In this document: positions 43,772 through 52,541 of the stretch, piece by piece
How the letters are laid out: each line of letters opens with the position of its first letter
How positions within the stretch are numbered: the stretch's first letter is position 1
Position numbers and translations under genes: made by a program
Assembly (NCBI GenBank): GCA_002404865.1
Contig: DHKP01000007.1
Coordinates: 1 to 64,000 of the forward strand
Length of the DNA stretch: 64,000 nucleotides
Source: Caryophanales bacterium UBA4691
GTDB taxonomy: Bacteria > Bacillota_I > Bacilli_A > RFN20 > CAG-826
Reading direction: 5' to 3'
Notes under the pieces: generated by a model
What the model was told of the DNA's origin: nothing
The model's input: only the letters and a program-made list of their open reading frames with translations
Databases searched by the model: none

Positions 43772-46479
43772 TCATCCTCATCATCTAGGGGATTAATTCG
43801 TACTGGATTATCGCCATTATCGCTTGAAACGTCATCGCTGTCTATCGGAGTAACGACAACATCGTTAGAATCATCATCGGCGAATTCATTTCCGCTATCA
43901 TTGAACAAAGAGATTTGTTCAAAGGAGTCTTTGCAGGATGAGGAAGGCTCTTGAGTTCCTTCCAAAGGAGCATTCGCGATAGATGGCTCATAGCTAATGG
44001 TTTTTTCATCAATGCGGTCATAATCTTCTTTTTCGACAAGCGAGATTTTATCTTTGCTAGGGAAATTTTCAGGACGCTTAGCGTATTTATCTATCGGTGT
44101 AAGATAGAAATCCGCAAAAGTAGCCTTGTATTCTTCACCATTCTCCAAAACCGTATTGATAACGAACGGCGCTTCTAAACCATCGACTTTTCTAGCATAA
44201 ACCAAAGCGTGAGGTTCGCTCTTGAAAGTATTGAACAAAACGGTTGATTTCTTTAAGCGAGATGTGACTTCGATCTTAGAAGCATCAACGACACGCGTGT
44301 GGCCTCTATCAGTCAATAAGAGAACCTTTTCCTTTTCGTTAGGTGCAAAAGAAAGAAGTGCTGCTGCATCGGCACCACGGAAATTGCCTGCCTTAATGCC
44401 ACCGCTTCTAGGGTTAGTGAGAGGAATTTCGTTTTCGTTATAAACGACTCCTAAACCATTATTCCCCATCACGAGCAATGAACTATTTCCACTAGAAATA
44501 GCAACGTCAACTAATTCGTCGGTGATACCTGAAAGCTTAATTGCTTGGACGGGCTTGCTATTACGAACGACTGGGAAAGCAGATAGCTTAATGCGCTTAA
44601 TTTGAGCGCGTTTAGTCAATAAAGTAACGTTAAGATCGTCTCTAAATGTCTTTATAGCAAAGCAGCGAATGATTTTTTCATCTGGCGACAAAGCAACAAT
44701 CGCGTTCATATGTCCACCGATATCATTCCATTTCGCTTCCTTCACATCGTTAACGGGAATATAGACGTAATTCCCTTTGTTAGTGAACCCAAATAGATAA
44801 TCCGTCGTTTTAACTAAGCCATTATATATCAAAACGTCTCCAGGCTTTTTGCCAGGCTTTGTGCCGTTATTACCACCTGATCCGACAAAGCTTTTCACGG
44901 AGCTACGCTTCAAGTAACCATCACGCGATACGACTAAATGCGTATCTTCTTCTGCGATAAGGTCGCGCTTATCGACATTCAAATCAATAGCGTCTCCATT
45001 TTGGATGGACGTTCTTCTTTCATCACCATACTTTTTAGAAATTTCTTTGAGATTATTAACGATGGCATCAAGAATCTTTGTGCGATCGGAGAGAAGATCT
45101 CGCAAATAAGCGATGTCTTTGTTTAGACTATCTCGTTCATTTTCTAAAGTAACGATATCCGTATGGGAAAGCTTATAAAGCGGCATCATGACAATCGCTT
45201 CGGCTTGAGGCTCGGTAAAGCCAAACGCGTCGCTTAAGTTTTTCTTGCTATCTGCTTTGTCTTTGCTTTTGCGAATAATCGTAACGACTCGATCGAGAAC
45301 CGAGACGGCTTTGATAAGGCCCTCGACAATCGCCAAGCGATTCTCTTCTTTCGTTAAAAGAAATCGGCTTCTTCTAGTGACAACATCACTTTGATGAGCG
45401 ATATAGCAATCGCAATAAGACACAAGCGTCATCGTTTTTGGGCGCTGATCAACAATAGCAACCATATTCGCACTATAACCGCAACGCAAATCAGTTTTAT
45501 TCATGAGGTATTTAAGAAGCGCTTCTGGTTTGGCATTGTCTTTTAAATCGATGGCGATTCGCAAACCCGTTTTATCGGTTTCATCACGAACTTCGTCAAT
45601 TCCCGCTACGACTTTATCGTGGCGGAGCTTATCAATTTGGAAAACGAGTTTGCTTTTGATTACACCATAAGGAATTTCGGTGATGATGATTTGCTTTTCG
45701 CCTTCTTTATCGATAATTTCCGCTTTGGAAGCAATATCGATATGTCCTCTACCCGTCAAATAAATGGACTTAAGACCTTCCGATTCATAAATGATTCCAC
45801 CGGTAGGGAAATCTGGTCCAGGAACATAAGAAAGAAGATCATCAGCTCGGCATTTTGGATGGCGAATACGGTAAATAATCGCATTATTGATTTCCTTAAG
45901 ATTATGAGGGGGGATTTCGGTTGCGATACCTACAGCGATCCCTGTTGAGCCATTCGCAAAAAGATTTGGGAAATAACTAGGGAGAACGGTTGGCTCTTTG
46001 GAGGAGTCATCATAAGTGAGTTCCATATCAACCGTTTCCATATCTAAATCGCGAACAAGCTCATTCGAGATAGCGCTTAATCTAGCTTCGGTATAACGAG
46101 GGGCGGCTGGTTCGTCGCCATCCATCGAGCCATTATTGCCTTGGAAATCGACAAGAGGATAACGCAAACGCCAATTCTGAGAAAGATGGGCTAAAGCATC
46201 GTAAATAGAAGCATCGCCATGGGGGTGGTATTTGCCCATGACGTCACCGACGATATGTGCGCTCTTTTTTGTTGGTTTATCAATGGTGTTACCCGTGATA
46301 GCCATATCGAAAATGATGCGGCGTTGAACGGGCTTCAAACCGTCACGCGCATCAGGAATCGCCCTTTCTTGGATGACGTCTTTCGCGTAAATCCCAAAAC
46401 GTTCCCCCATAAGCTCATCCAAGGCCGTATTATTAATATTCTCGATAATCGGGGCCTCAACGATTTTCTTTTTTGCCAT
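43768..46479 (-). CDS. parC: DNA topoisomerase IV subunit A
   Basis: The 903-residue type IIA topoisomerase A subunit has the active-site Tyr129 in PRYTEARLS, the N-terminal quinolone-pocket segment HPHGDASIYD (Ala90, Asp94), an Ile-containing DNA-bending core, and a C-terminal beta-pinwheel without a GyrA box (QRRGGxG), supporting ParC over GyrA. The PAAPRYTEARL context and pairing with parE agree. The last ~100 residues are an acidic disordered tail (DDSNDVVVTPIDSDD). It decatenates daughter chromosomes at the terminus. It follows parE by 3 nt. Confidence 0.95.
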   Translation of the reverse strand: MAKKKIVEAPIIENINNTALDELMGERFGIYAKDVIQERAIPDARDGLKPVQRRIIFDMAITGNTIDKPTKKSAHIVGDVMGKYHPHGDASIYDALAHLSQNWRLRYPLVDFQGNNGSMDGDEPAAPRYTEARLSAISNELVRDLDMETVDMELTYDDSSKEPTVLPSYFPNLFANGSTGIAVGIATEIPPHNLKEINNAIIYRIRHPKCRADDLLSYVPGPDFPTGGIIYESEGLKSIYLTGRGHIDIASKAEIIDKEGEKQIIITEIPYGVIKSKLVFQIDKLRHDKVVAGIDEVRDETDKTGLRIAIDLKDNAKPEALLKYLMNKTDLRCGYSANMVAIVDQRPKTMTLVSYCDCYIAHQSDVVTRRSRFLLTKEENRLAIVEGLIKAVSVLDRVVTIIRKSKDKADSKKNLSDAFGFTEPQAEAIVMMPLYKLSHTDIVTLENERDSLNKDIAYLRDLLSDRTKILDAIVNNLKEISKKYGDERRTSIQNGDAIDLNVDKRDLIAEEDTHLVVSRDGYLKRSSVKSFVGSGGNNGTKPGKKPGDVLIYNGLVKTTDYLFGFTNKGNYVYIPVNDVKEAKWNDIGGHMNAIVALSPDEKIIRCFAIKTFRDDLNVTLLTKRAQIKRIKLSAFPVVRNSKPVQAIKLSGITDELVDVAISSGNSSLLVMGNNGLGVVYNENEIPLTNPRSGGIKAGNFRGADAAALLSFAPNEKEKVLLLTDRGHTRVVDASKIEVTSRLKKSTVLFNTFKSEPHALVYARKVDGLEAPFVINTVLENGEEYKATFADFYLTPIDKYAKRPENFPSKDKISLVEKEDYDRIDEKTISYEPSIANAPLEGTQEPSSSCKDSFEQISLFNDSGNEFADDDSNDVVVTPIDSDDVSSDNGDNPVRINPLDDEDE

Positions 46480-46482
46480 AAG

Positions 46483-48450
46483 CTATTTTGCCCCTTTCTG
46501 TTTTTCCATTTCTTCCATGAAGGAATCTTCTTCATTGAAAGTGATATTTTCATTAATCCAATCGCGACGTAAGGCAGCGTCTTTACCCATGAGGATTGAA
46601 ATTCGCTTTTCAACAACAAGTGGATCTAAAACGTCCACACGTAAAAGCAACCTTGTTTTTTTATTCATCGTAGTCGAGGCAAGCTGATCGGCATTCATTT
46701 CGCCTAATCCTTTATAACGATTAATCCCGTACCCTGCCCCGATTTTGGCTTTGGCTTCATCTAATTTACTATCGTCCCAAACATAAACGAACTTGCTTGG
46801 GTCGCTTTTTTTATAAACGCGATATAACGGCGGACAAGCAATGTAAACCATGCCGTTATCAATGAGCGGTTTCATGTAATTGTAGAAAAAAGTGAGCAAA
46901 AGGATTTGAATATGGGCGCCATCAACATCGGCATCGGTCATGATAATGATCTTGCCATAATGGGAATCTTTCACATCGAAGTCTTGGCCAACGCCAGCGC
47001 CGATCGTCTGGATTAATGTCGAAAATTCTTCATTTTGAAGCATACGCTCCATCGTGACGGAATCGGTATTCAACGGTTTTCCTCGCAAAGGCAAAATCGC
47101 TTGATGAATACGGTCACGGCCGTTTTTCGCACTGCCGCCTGCCGAATTGCCCTCGACGATGAATAGCTCATTTTGAGCATAATCTTTGGATTGAGCTTGG
47201 GCTAATTTATCGCTAATGATGAAATCTTGCGACTTCTTTTTACTATTATTCCCTCGCACGGCTTCTCTAGCTTTTCTTGCGGCGTCTCTAGCTTCTTTGG
47301 CCGCCTGACACTTCTTGATCAGATTAATCGCGAACTGTTTATGCTCCGTGATGTAATATGTGAATTGCTCATACGTAAAACTATTCACCGCTTGGAAAGC
47401 CCCAGGAGTCCCAAGCTTTCCTTTTGTTTGCCCTTCAAATTCAATCTTATCGGCAGTAATTTTTACCGAAACGACATAAGTAAGGCCTTCTCTAAGGTCA
47501 TTTCCATCAATGCGGTCTTTTTCTTTGATTACACCATTGGAGATCGCCCAATCGTTAATCGCTTTGGTTAATCCACTTTTGAAGCCGTCTTCGTGAGTTC
47601 CTCCGCCAGCAGTCCTGACACCGTTCGCGTAACTTAATGGATGCTCGCTGTAATCACTTTGACACCATTGAAGCGCAATCTCAATCTTGATAGGAGATGT
47701 TTTATCTTCAAAATCGATAATTTCCCCGATTGGAGTTTTGTTTGAAGTAAGATTCTCGACATATTCTCTTAAACCATGTTCGTAATAGAACTCATGAGAT
47801 AAATTCGAACGCTCATCTTTTAAAATAAAATGAACTTTTTTGCACAAGAAAGCTTCTTCTTGAAGATGGTTATAAATGGTGTCCCATTTAAATTCAGTTG
47901 TGGAAAAAATCCTGGCATCAGGCTTAAAGCGAATGGATGAGCCATGCTTTTTGGTATCTCCGATTCTTGCAAGAGGCGTCTCAAGCTTTCCGCCATCATG
48001 GAAACGGATATGATAAATGCCACCTTGCCGATAAACGGTAATGTCGAGCCATTCAGATAAAGCATTGGTAACGGTCGCACCTACGCCATGGAGGCCAGCG
48101 CTTGTTTTGTAGGATTTGCTATCGAATTTTCCGCCGCTATGGAGAGTAGTAAAAATAAGCTGAACCGCTGGCATATGCGCTTTTTCGTGCATATCCACTG
48201 GAAGACCACGTCCTTCATCATCAACCTGTATGGAACCATCTTTGTGAATTGTCACAGTGATTTTGTCACCGAATCCGTTAGCGGCCTCGTCAACAGCATT
48301 GTCGACAATTTCCCAAATAAGATGATGCAGGCCCATTGTATTAGTCGACCCAATATACATGCCAGGTCTTTTTCTAACGCCTTCCAATTCGCTAAGCAGT
48401 TCGATGCTTTTAGCGGTGTAATCTTTTTCTGCTTTCTCAAAATCAGCCAT
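46483..48450 (-). CDS. parE: DNA topoisomerase IV subunit B
   Basis: The ~655-residue protein starts at ATG 48450 (SD TAGGAAA); a TTG-initiated extension of six codons is rejected. GHKL ATPase motifs are EIVDNAVDEA, DEGRGLPVD and TSAGLHGVGATVTNALS; the TOPRIM domain has EGNSAGGSAKNGRDR and DADVDGAHI; RYKGLGEMNADQL lies near the C-terminus. It energises strand passage with ParC. It lies first in the minus-strand operon and diverges from plsY, as in Bacillus. Confidence 0.96.
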   Translation of the reverse strand: MADFEKAEKDYTAKSIELLSELEGVRKRPGMYIGSTNTMGLHHLIWEIVDNAVDEAANGFGDKITVTIHKDGSIQVDDEGRGLPVDMHEKAHMPAVQLIFTTLHSGGKFDSKSYKTSAGLHGVGATVTNALSEWLDITVYRQGGIYHIRFHDGGKLETPLARIGDTKKHGSSIRFKPDARIFSTTEFKWDTIYNHLQEEAFLCKKVHFILKDERSNLSHEFYYEHGLREYVENLTSNKTPIGEIIDFEDKTSPIKIEIALQWCQSDYSEHPLSYANGVRTAGGGTHEDGFKSGLTKAINDWAISNGVIKEKDRIDGNDLREGLTYVVSVKITADKIEFEGQTKGKLGTPGAFQAVNSFTYEQFTYYITEHKQFAINLIKKCQAAKEARDAARKAREAVRGNNSKKKSQDFIISDKLAQAQSKDYAQNELFIVEGNSAGGSAKNGRDRIHQAILPLRGKPLNTDSVTMERMLQNEEFSTLIQTIGAGVGQDFDVKDSHYGKIIIMTDADVDGAHIQILLLTFFYNYMKPLIDNGMVYIACPPLYRVYKKSDPSKFVYVWDDSKLDEAKAKIGAGYGINRYKGLGEMNADQLASTTMNKKTRLLLRVDVLDPLVVEKRISILMGKDAALRRDWINENITFNEEDSFMEEMEKQKGAK

Positions 48451-48482
48451 GATGATGTTTCCTAACAAAATAAATCCCCGAT

Positions 48483-48511
48483 ATTATAAGCGTTATTTTT
48501 AATATTTGCAC
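48483..48511 (-). promoter_or_regulatory. Promoter of the parE-parC-yqe operon
   Basis: On the minus strand GTGCAA (48511-48506) and TATAAT (48488-48483) are 17 nt apart, about 33 nt before the parE ATG. Confidence 0.6.
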
Positions 48512-48569
48512 ACCCTATTAATGTATTAATAGTCTTGATATATTCTTGTGATTTTATTTAGAACTTGAA

Positions 48570-48598
48570 TTGCGTTATTGATACACTATGAGCATAAT
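48570..48598 (+). promoter_or_regulatory. Promoter of plsY
   Basis: TTGCGT (48570-48575) and CATAAT (48593-48598) are 17 nt apart. The transcript has a normal leader with SD GAGGAG before ATG 48629. Confidence 0.55.
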
Positions 48599-48628
48599 TT
48601 ACGGGGTAAATAAGACGAGGAGAAAACG

Positions 48629-49360
48629 ATGGGCGTTTGGATCAATATCGGCTTGGCTATAGCATTCTTGATTTTTGGATATCTAATCGGTTCAATTCCG
48701 ACAGGCGTAATTATCGGGAAACTTTTTTTCCATAAAGATCCTCGTTCCTATGGGTCACATGGGTCAGGTGGGACGAATTCTTCGCGTGTTTTAGGCAAAA
48801 AAGTCGGAGCGATCGTAATCACTTTGGATATCACAAAAACAGTAATGACGTTTTGGGTTTGTTGGGCAATTCTTGCTTTCTCAGGCATCCAAGCCTCTAC
48901 TGACCTTTGGGACAGCGGAACCTTATACCTTTGGTTAAGCGTATTGGGTTGTGCAATCGGACATTGCTATCCCCTCTATATCGGTTTCAAAGGTGGAAAA
49001 GCCGTTGCATGTTTCATGGGCGCAACAGGAGGAGGCAGTTGGCTCATGTTTGCTCTCGATTTTATCGTCTTTTTTTCCGTCTATAAAATCGGGAAAAGAA
49101 AAAATGTAGTCTCTTTTGCTAGCATTATTTCTTCTTCCATTTTGCTACTTATCGTTTGGATTGCCGCCGTCTTGAATTTATGCGGTCTCAAAACAGCTGT
49201 GCTTATGTGGGATTTTGGGGCAACAAAAACTTTATACCTAGGCTGGGAAGCGGCATTAGTTACCACGCTTATTTATATTTTGCTCGTTTGGCGACATCAT
49301 GAAAACATCGTTAGACTTAAAAATGGAACGGAGCAAAAATATAATTTATTTGGTAAATAA
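48629..49360 (+). CDS. plsY: Glycerol-3-phosphate acyltransferase PlsY
   Basis: The 243-residue integral membrane protein has about six hydrophobic helices. Its conserved loops are visible: GSIPTGVIIGK near residue 21, SHGSGGTNSSRVLG near 46-60 (usually GSGNxGATNxxR), and GFKGGKAVACFMG near residue 122. It transfers acyl from acyl-phosphate to glycerol-3-phosphate, the first phospholipid step. It diverges from parE across a 178-bp promoter region, an arrangement conserved with Bacillus. Confidence 0.94.
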   Translation: MGVWINIGLAIAFLIFGYLIGSIPTGVIIGKLFFHKDPRSYGSHGSGGTNSSRVLGKKVGAIVITLDITKTVMTFWVCWAILAFSGIQASTDLWDSGTLYLWLSVLGCAIGHCYPLYIGFKGGKAVACFMGATGGGSWLMFALDFIVFFSVYKIGKRKNVVSFASIISSSILLLIVWIAAVLNLCGLKTAVLMWDFGATKTLYLGWEAALVTTLIYILLVWRHHENIVRLKNGTEQKYNLFGK

Positions 49361-49634
49361 TTAGCATATTATTAGTACTTTTTTGCTATTTAATTAATTT
49401 TATTTTTATTTCGATAACAACTGAATTTATTTGATATTTAAATCAGAATAGAAATTCAGATTTATATAAACGAAACTATCTGATGTATTTATGACTTCAT
49501 GCCAAGGGAAATAAACCAATCTTTTTTTCAATTTGTTTTAGTCTCCAGCCAATCCTCTTTGCGCCTCCAAATAACTCGAACTAATATTGTCGTAACCCTC
49601 ATTAATCTCTTACGTCTAAAACTTTAAAAAATAA
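49361..49634. other. Intergenic AT-rich stretch, no feature seen
   Basis: Between plsY and the yneF terminator there is only AT-rich sequence without open frames of note. No plsY terminator with a T run was found. Confidence 0.6.
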
Positions 49635-49657
49635 AAGCGGCCTTTCAAAGGCCGCTT
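49635..49657 (-). terminator. Terminator of the efp-yneF unit
   Basis: The perfect 10-bp stem AAGCGGCCTT / AAGGCCGCTT with a TCA loop is followed on the minus strand by TTTATTTTTT. Confidence 0.9.
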
Positions 49658-49674
49658 AATCGTTGGTTTTTTGC

Positions 49675-49902
49675 TTATTGGTTATCCATGTTTTTGCGTA
49701 CGGAATTCATCACGGCGCGAATTTGCGCTTCAGATGGCTTACGCCCCATTTGCATATACATGGCGCGAATCATGTTTTCGTTAATTGGTGGGTTCTTTTT
49801 CATTTGGTTCTTAATAAGAGAACGCGCTCCGAAGAAGCCGCCAATTAATCCAATGATCAACGCGACAATGACAAGGGCAAACCAGCTACCACTCCATTCC
49901 AT
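49675..49902 (-). CDS. yneF: YneF family (UPF0154) small membrane protein
   Basis: The 75-residue protein has one N-terminal membrane helix (WFALVIVALIIGLIGGFFGA) and the characteristic cytoplasmic tail NPPINENMIRAMYMQMGRKPSEAQIRAVMNSV. This matches UPF0154, found widely in Bacillota and Mollicutes, with unknown function. It lies 2 nt after efp. Confidence 0.93.
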   Translation of the reverse strand: MEWSGSWFALVIVALIIGLIGGFFGARSLIKNQMKKNPPINENMIRAMYMQMGRKPSEAQIRAVMNSVRKNMDNQ

Positions 49903-49904
49903 TC

Positions 49905-50462
49905 TTATGCTCTCCCGTCATATTTTCCCGTCGCGGTGTCAACGGAAATCTTATCGCCAGGATTGATGAATAATGGAACGCGAATCTTCATGCCAGTTTC
50001 TAGAACCGCATCTTTGGAGCCACCATTCGTAATGGTATCGCCGCGAACTCCTGGTTCGCAATCGGTGACAGTGATCGCAACTTTAGCAGGAAGTTGGATT
50101 CCGAGGATCTCTTCGTCAAAGCTAATCATGATAACATCGAGGTTTGGAACGAGGTATTGAGCTTGGCTTTCAAGATTTTGGTGTCCGATTTCGACTTGAT
50201 CATATGTCTTTGGATCCATGAAGACATAGGTAGTTCCAGAATCGTAAAGATATTGCATGTTTCTTTTGTCCAAACGAGCTTCTTCAACATCGTAGCCACT
50301 ATTTCTGGCTAGCTCAGTAATCGCGCCAGTGCGGACATTTTGAACCTTGATTTTGGCGACCATCTTTCTCATCGCGGTCTTGTTAAGAAGGATGTCGATG
50401 ACTCGATAGAGAACCTTTTCATCGATAAAGTAATTGCCAGGACGTAATTCAGTAACATTCAT
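49905..50462 (-). CDS. efp: Elongation factor P with non-canonical loop
   Basis: The 185-residue protein has the three EF-P domains and typical segments NVRTGAI, NMQYLYDSGTTYVFMDPKTYDQ and the C-terminal GDKISVDTATGKYDGRA. EF-P relieves ribosome stalling at polyproline. The domain I loop, PGKG with the modified Lys32 in Bacillus, aligns here without gaps to TAMR in NKTAMRKMV, placing Met at the tip Lys position. Lys-modifying enzymes would therefore have no target there. SD AAGGAG is present. Confidence 0.94.
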   Translation of the reverse strand: MNVTELRPGNYFIDEKVLYRVIDILLNKTAMRKMVAKIKVQNVRTGAITELARNSGYDVEEARLDKRNMQYLYDSGTTYVFMDPKTYDQVEIGHQNLESQAQYLVPNLDVIMISFDEEILGIQLPAKVAITVTDCEPGVRGDTITNGGSKDAVLETGMKIRVPLFINPGDKISVDTATGKYDGRA

Positions 50463-50532
50463 AATAATTCTCCTTGAATTTTAACTTTCATATTGTACTC
50501 CCGGTTAGGCAAAGAGGGTACTTTTTTCGCTT

Positions 50533-51144
50533 TTACAAAAAGGAAAAACCAGGGTTAAATCTCAATTCGTTTCCTAAAGTGGTCGATTCGCCATGCCCTG
50601 GATAAACTTTCGTTTCTTTTGGCAAAACAATTAACTTACGAAGTGAATTTTCTATCTTCAACGGATTACCACCCGGAAGATCAGTTCTCCCATAACTTAA
50701 ATGAAATAAAGTATCGCCGCTAAGTAAGGCATTTTCTTGCTTTAAGTAATAGCAAACGCTTCCTTCCGTATGAAAAGGCGTAGCGATAACCTGTATTTCT
50801 ATAGAAGATAGTTTCAATGTTTCCCCTCCATAGAGAAGAATCGGTATGATATTATCAATAGTTAAAGATTGGTAAAGATTATATTTACTATCTGTAAAAA
50901 ATCTTTCATCCCCTATTCCTAAATAAACTGGAGCTTGATGTTTTAGACTCTTTAAGCCAAGAATATGGTCATAATGCCCATGTGTCAACAAGACGGCCGA
51001 GAGATTTTTAAAATGATTGTCGATAAACCGATCGAGGCGACCATTCGAATTATCGCCAGGATCGACTAAAATGCAGTCTTTGCCATAATCCCCGAGAAAA
51101 TAGGAATTACAGAGTGTCGGATTTCCAGACAATTTTGTAATCAT
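50533..51144 (-). CDS. Metallo-beta-lactamase-fold hydrolase (glyoxalase II-like)
   Basis: The ~203-residue protein has the zinc motif LTHGHYDHI (HxHxDH) near residue 57, LVDPGD near 29, HTEGSVCYYL (third His), LLSGDTLF (bridging Asp) and VYPGHGEST (last His). This is the short hydroxyacylglutathione-hydrolase-like class common in Bacillota (YqgX type); the substrate is not certain. The start is ATG 51144. The rpmG terminator T run ends only 4 nt before it and no SD is visible, so how it is expressed is unclear. Confidence 0.88.
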   Translation of the reverse strand: MITKLSGNPTLCNSYFLGDYGKDCILVDPGDNSNGRLDRFIDNHFKNLSAVLLTHGHYDHILGLKSLKHQAPVYLGIGDERFFTDSKYNLYQSLTIDNIIPILLYGGETLKLSSIEIQVIATPFHTEGSVCYYLKQENALLSGDTLFHLSYGRTDLPGGNPLKIENSLRKLIVLPKETKVYPGHGESTTLGNELRFNPGFSFL

Positions 51145-51148
51145 AATC

Positions 51149-51174
51149 AAAAAAGGCCCACATAGCAGCGGGCC
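51149..51174 (-). terminator. Terminator after rpmG
   Basis: On the minus strand GGCCC / GGGCC with a 10-nt loop is followed by TTTTTT. The T run directly abuts the start of the metallohydrolase gene. Confidence 0.75.
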
Positions 51175-51179
51175 AATCC

Positions 51180-51338
51180 TTATTTCGCTTCTTTATGGAG
51201 AGTCTCTTTTTTGCAGCGCGAGCAATACTTCTTGATTTCCATCTTGTTTGGATGAGTTTTCTTGTTACGCGTGGTGATGTAATTGTGTTCACCGCATTCG
51301 CTGCATTTAAGGATTACTTGATCACGTTTACTTGCCAT
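51180..51338 (-). CDS. rpmG: 50S ribosomal protein L33 (zinc-ribbon form)
   Basis: The 52-residue frame from ATG 51338 to TAA 51180 reads MASKRDQVILKCSECGEHNY, then TTRNKKTHP and KYCSRCKKETLHKEAK: bL33. Two CxxC pairs (CSEC, CSRC) mark the zinc-binding C+ form. An extended -10 (TGC-TAATAT) is present upstream on the minus strand. A terminator follows 6 nt after the stop. Confidence 0.96.
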   Translation of the reverse strand: MASKRDQVILKCSECGEHNYITTRNKKTHPNKMEIKKYCSRCKKETLHKEAK

Positions 51339-51484
51339 ATCGATTCACTCTTCTTTCTTTTCGCGAGCGTAATATTAGCATACTAAAACGAGTAAATCTA
51401 TACTTTTTCATGGTCTTTCATCGCTTTTCTTCGCGTTTTGTCCTTTAATTGGCTTATACTTTTATTACACAAAATAGTTTTAAT

Positions 51485-52540
51485 ATGTACCAAAGAGAAA
51501 ATACTAGACAGGTTCGTATCGGAAGGCTTAAATTGGGCGGTTCTAAACATGTTGTCATTCAATCGATGGCTAGCATCAAAACGAGTCGTGTAGAGGAAGT
51601 CTCAAAGCAAATTAATCGCTGCGCGGTATTAGGCGCAGAGCTGATGAGAGTCTCCGTTCTAGATGAGAAGGACGCAAAAGCAATTCGCGAAATTCGTAAA
51701 AGAATCACGATTCCTTTAGTCGCTGATATTCATATCGATTATCGTTTGGCACTCGATGCCATCGAATCAGGAGTAGAGGCAATTCGCATCAATCCAGGAA
51801 ATATCGGAACGGAAGATAAAATCAAAGCCGTCATCGATGCCTGCAAAGAAAAAAACATCCCCATTCGGATTGGAGTAAACTCCGGCTCGCTTGATCGTTC
51901 TATTTATCACGGAAGCGAAAGCATCAGAGCGGAATATTTGTTCGAAAGCGCAAAAAAACACGTTGAGATTTGTGAAGCGCTAGGTTTTCAAGATATCGTC
52001 GTAAGCTTGAAAGGTTCGAATTTGTTAGAAACAATCAAAGCATACGAACTCGCGAGTGAATATTTCCCCTATCCTCTACACATAGGCATAACGGAAGCTG
52101 GGCCAAAAGATATCGGTTTAATCAGGAGCGCCGCAGGTTTATCGCCACTATTATTAAGCGGAATTGGTGACACGATCCGTATATCTTTAAGCGATGAGCC
52201 TGAGGAAGAAGTCAAGGCGGCTTCGCGGCTTTTGCATGATCTAGGACTAAAAAGAGACTATCCTACTTTTATTTCGTGCCCAACATGCGGAAGAACCGAA
52301 GTCAATCTCATCCCTTTAGCGAAGAAAGTACAATCCTACTTAGAAGAACATCACATTAATAAAACTGTCGCAATCATGGGTTGCATCGTGAATGGTCCTG
52401 GCGAAGCAAAACACGCCGATCTAGGGGCCGCTGGCGGAAAAGGACGCTGGGCAATTTTTAAAAAAGGAAAAGTCTTAAGAACAGTAAGTGACGATGTTAT
52501 TTTTGAAGAACTAAAAAAAGAAATAGAACACCTAGATTAG
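51485..52540 (+). CDS. ispG: 4-hydroxy-3-methylbut-2-enyl diphosphate synthase (IspG)
   Basis: The ~351-residue protein has the TIM-barrel part (RQVRIGRLKLGGSKHVVIQSMAS, VADIHIDYRLALDAI, IRINPGNIG) and the C-terminal 4Fe-4S domain with FISCPTCGRT and IMGCIVNGPGEAKHAD, giving the three Cys ligands. It converts MEcPP to HMBPP in the MEP pathway. ATG 51485 is preferred; the frame is open upstream to a TTG that overlaps a TATACT promoter box. No clear SD is present. One of three plus-strand genes in the minus-strand half. Confidence 0.95.
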   Translation: MYQRENTRQVRIGRLKLGGSKHVVIQSMASIKTSRVEEVSKQINRCAVLGAELMRVSVLDEKDAKAIREIRKRITIPLVADIHIDYRLALDAIESGVEAIRINPGNIGTEDKIKAVIDACKEKNIPIRIGVNSGSLDRSIYHGSESIRAEYLFESAKKHVEICEALGFQDIVVSLKGSNLLETIKAYELASEYFPYPLHIGITEAGPKDIGLIRSAAGLSPLLLSGIGDTIRISLSDEPEEEVKAASRLLHDLGLKRDYPTFISCPTCGRTEVNLIPLAKKVQSYLEEHHINKTVAIMGCIVNGPGEAKHADLGAAGGKGRWAIFKKGKVLRTVSDDVIFEELKKEIEHLD

Positions 52541-52541
52541 T

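Noticed and set aside
43768..48450. GyrA/GyrB rather than ParC/ParE.
   Set aside because: No GyrA box in the C-terminal domain, a ParC-like Pro context around the active Tyr, and the parE-plsY divergent neighbourhood favour topoisomerase IV.
15465..49657. The related GCGGCC-rich hairpins at 15465 and 49635 as a dispersed repeat family.
   Set aside because: They share only the stem motif and each is in place as a terminator; two instances do not make a repeat family.
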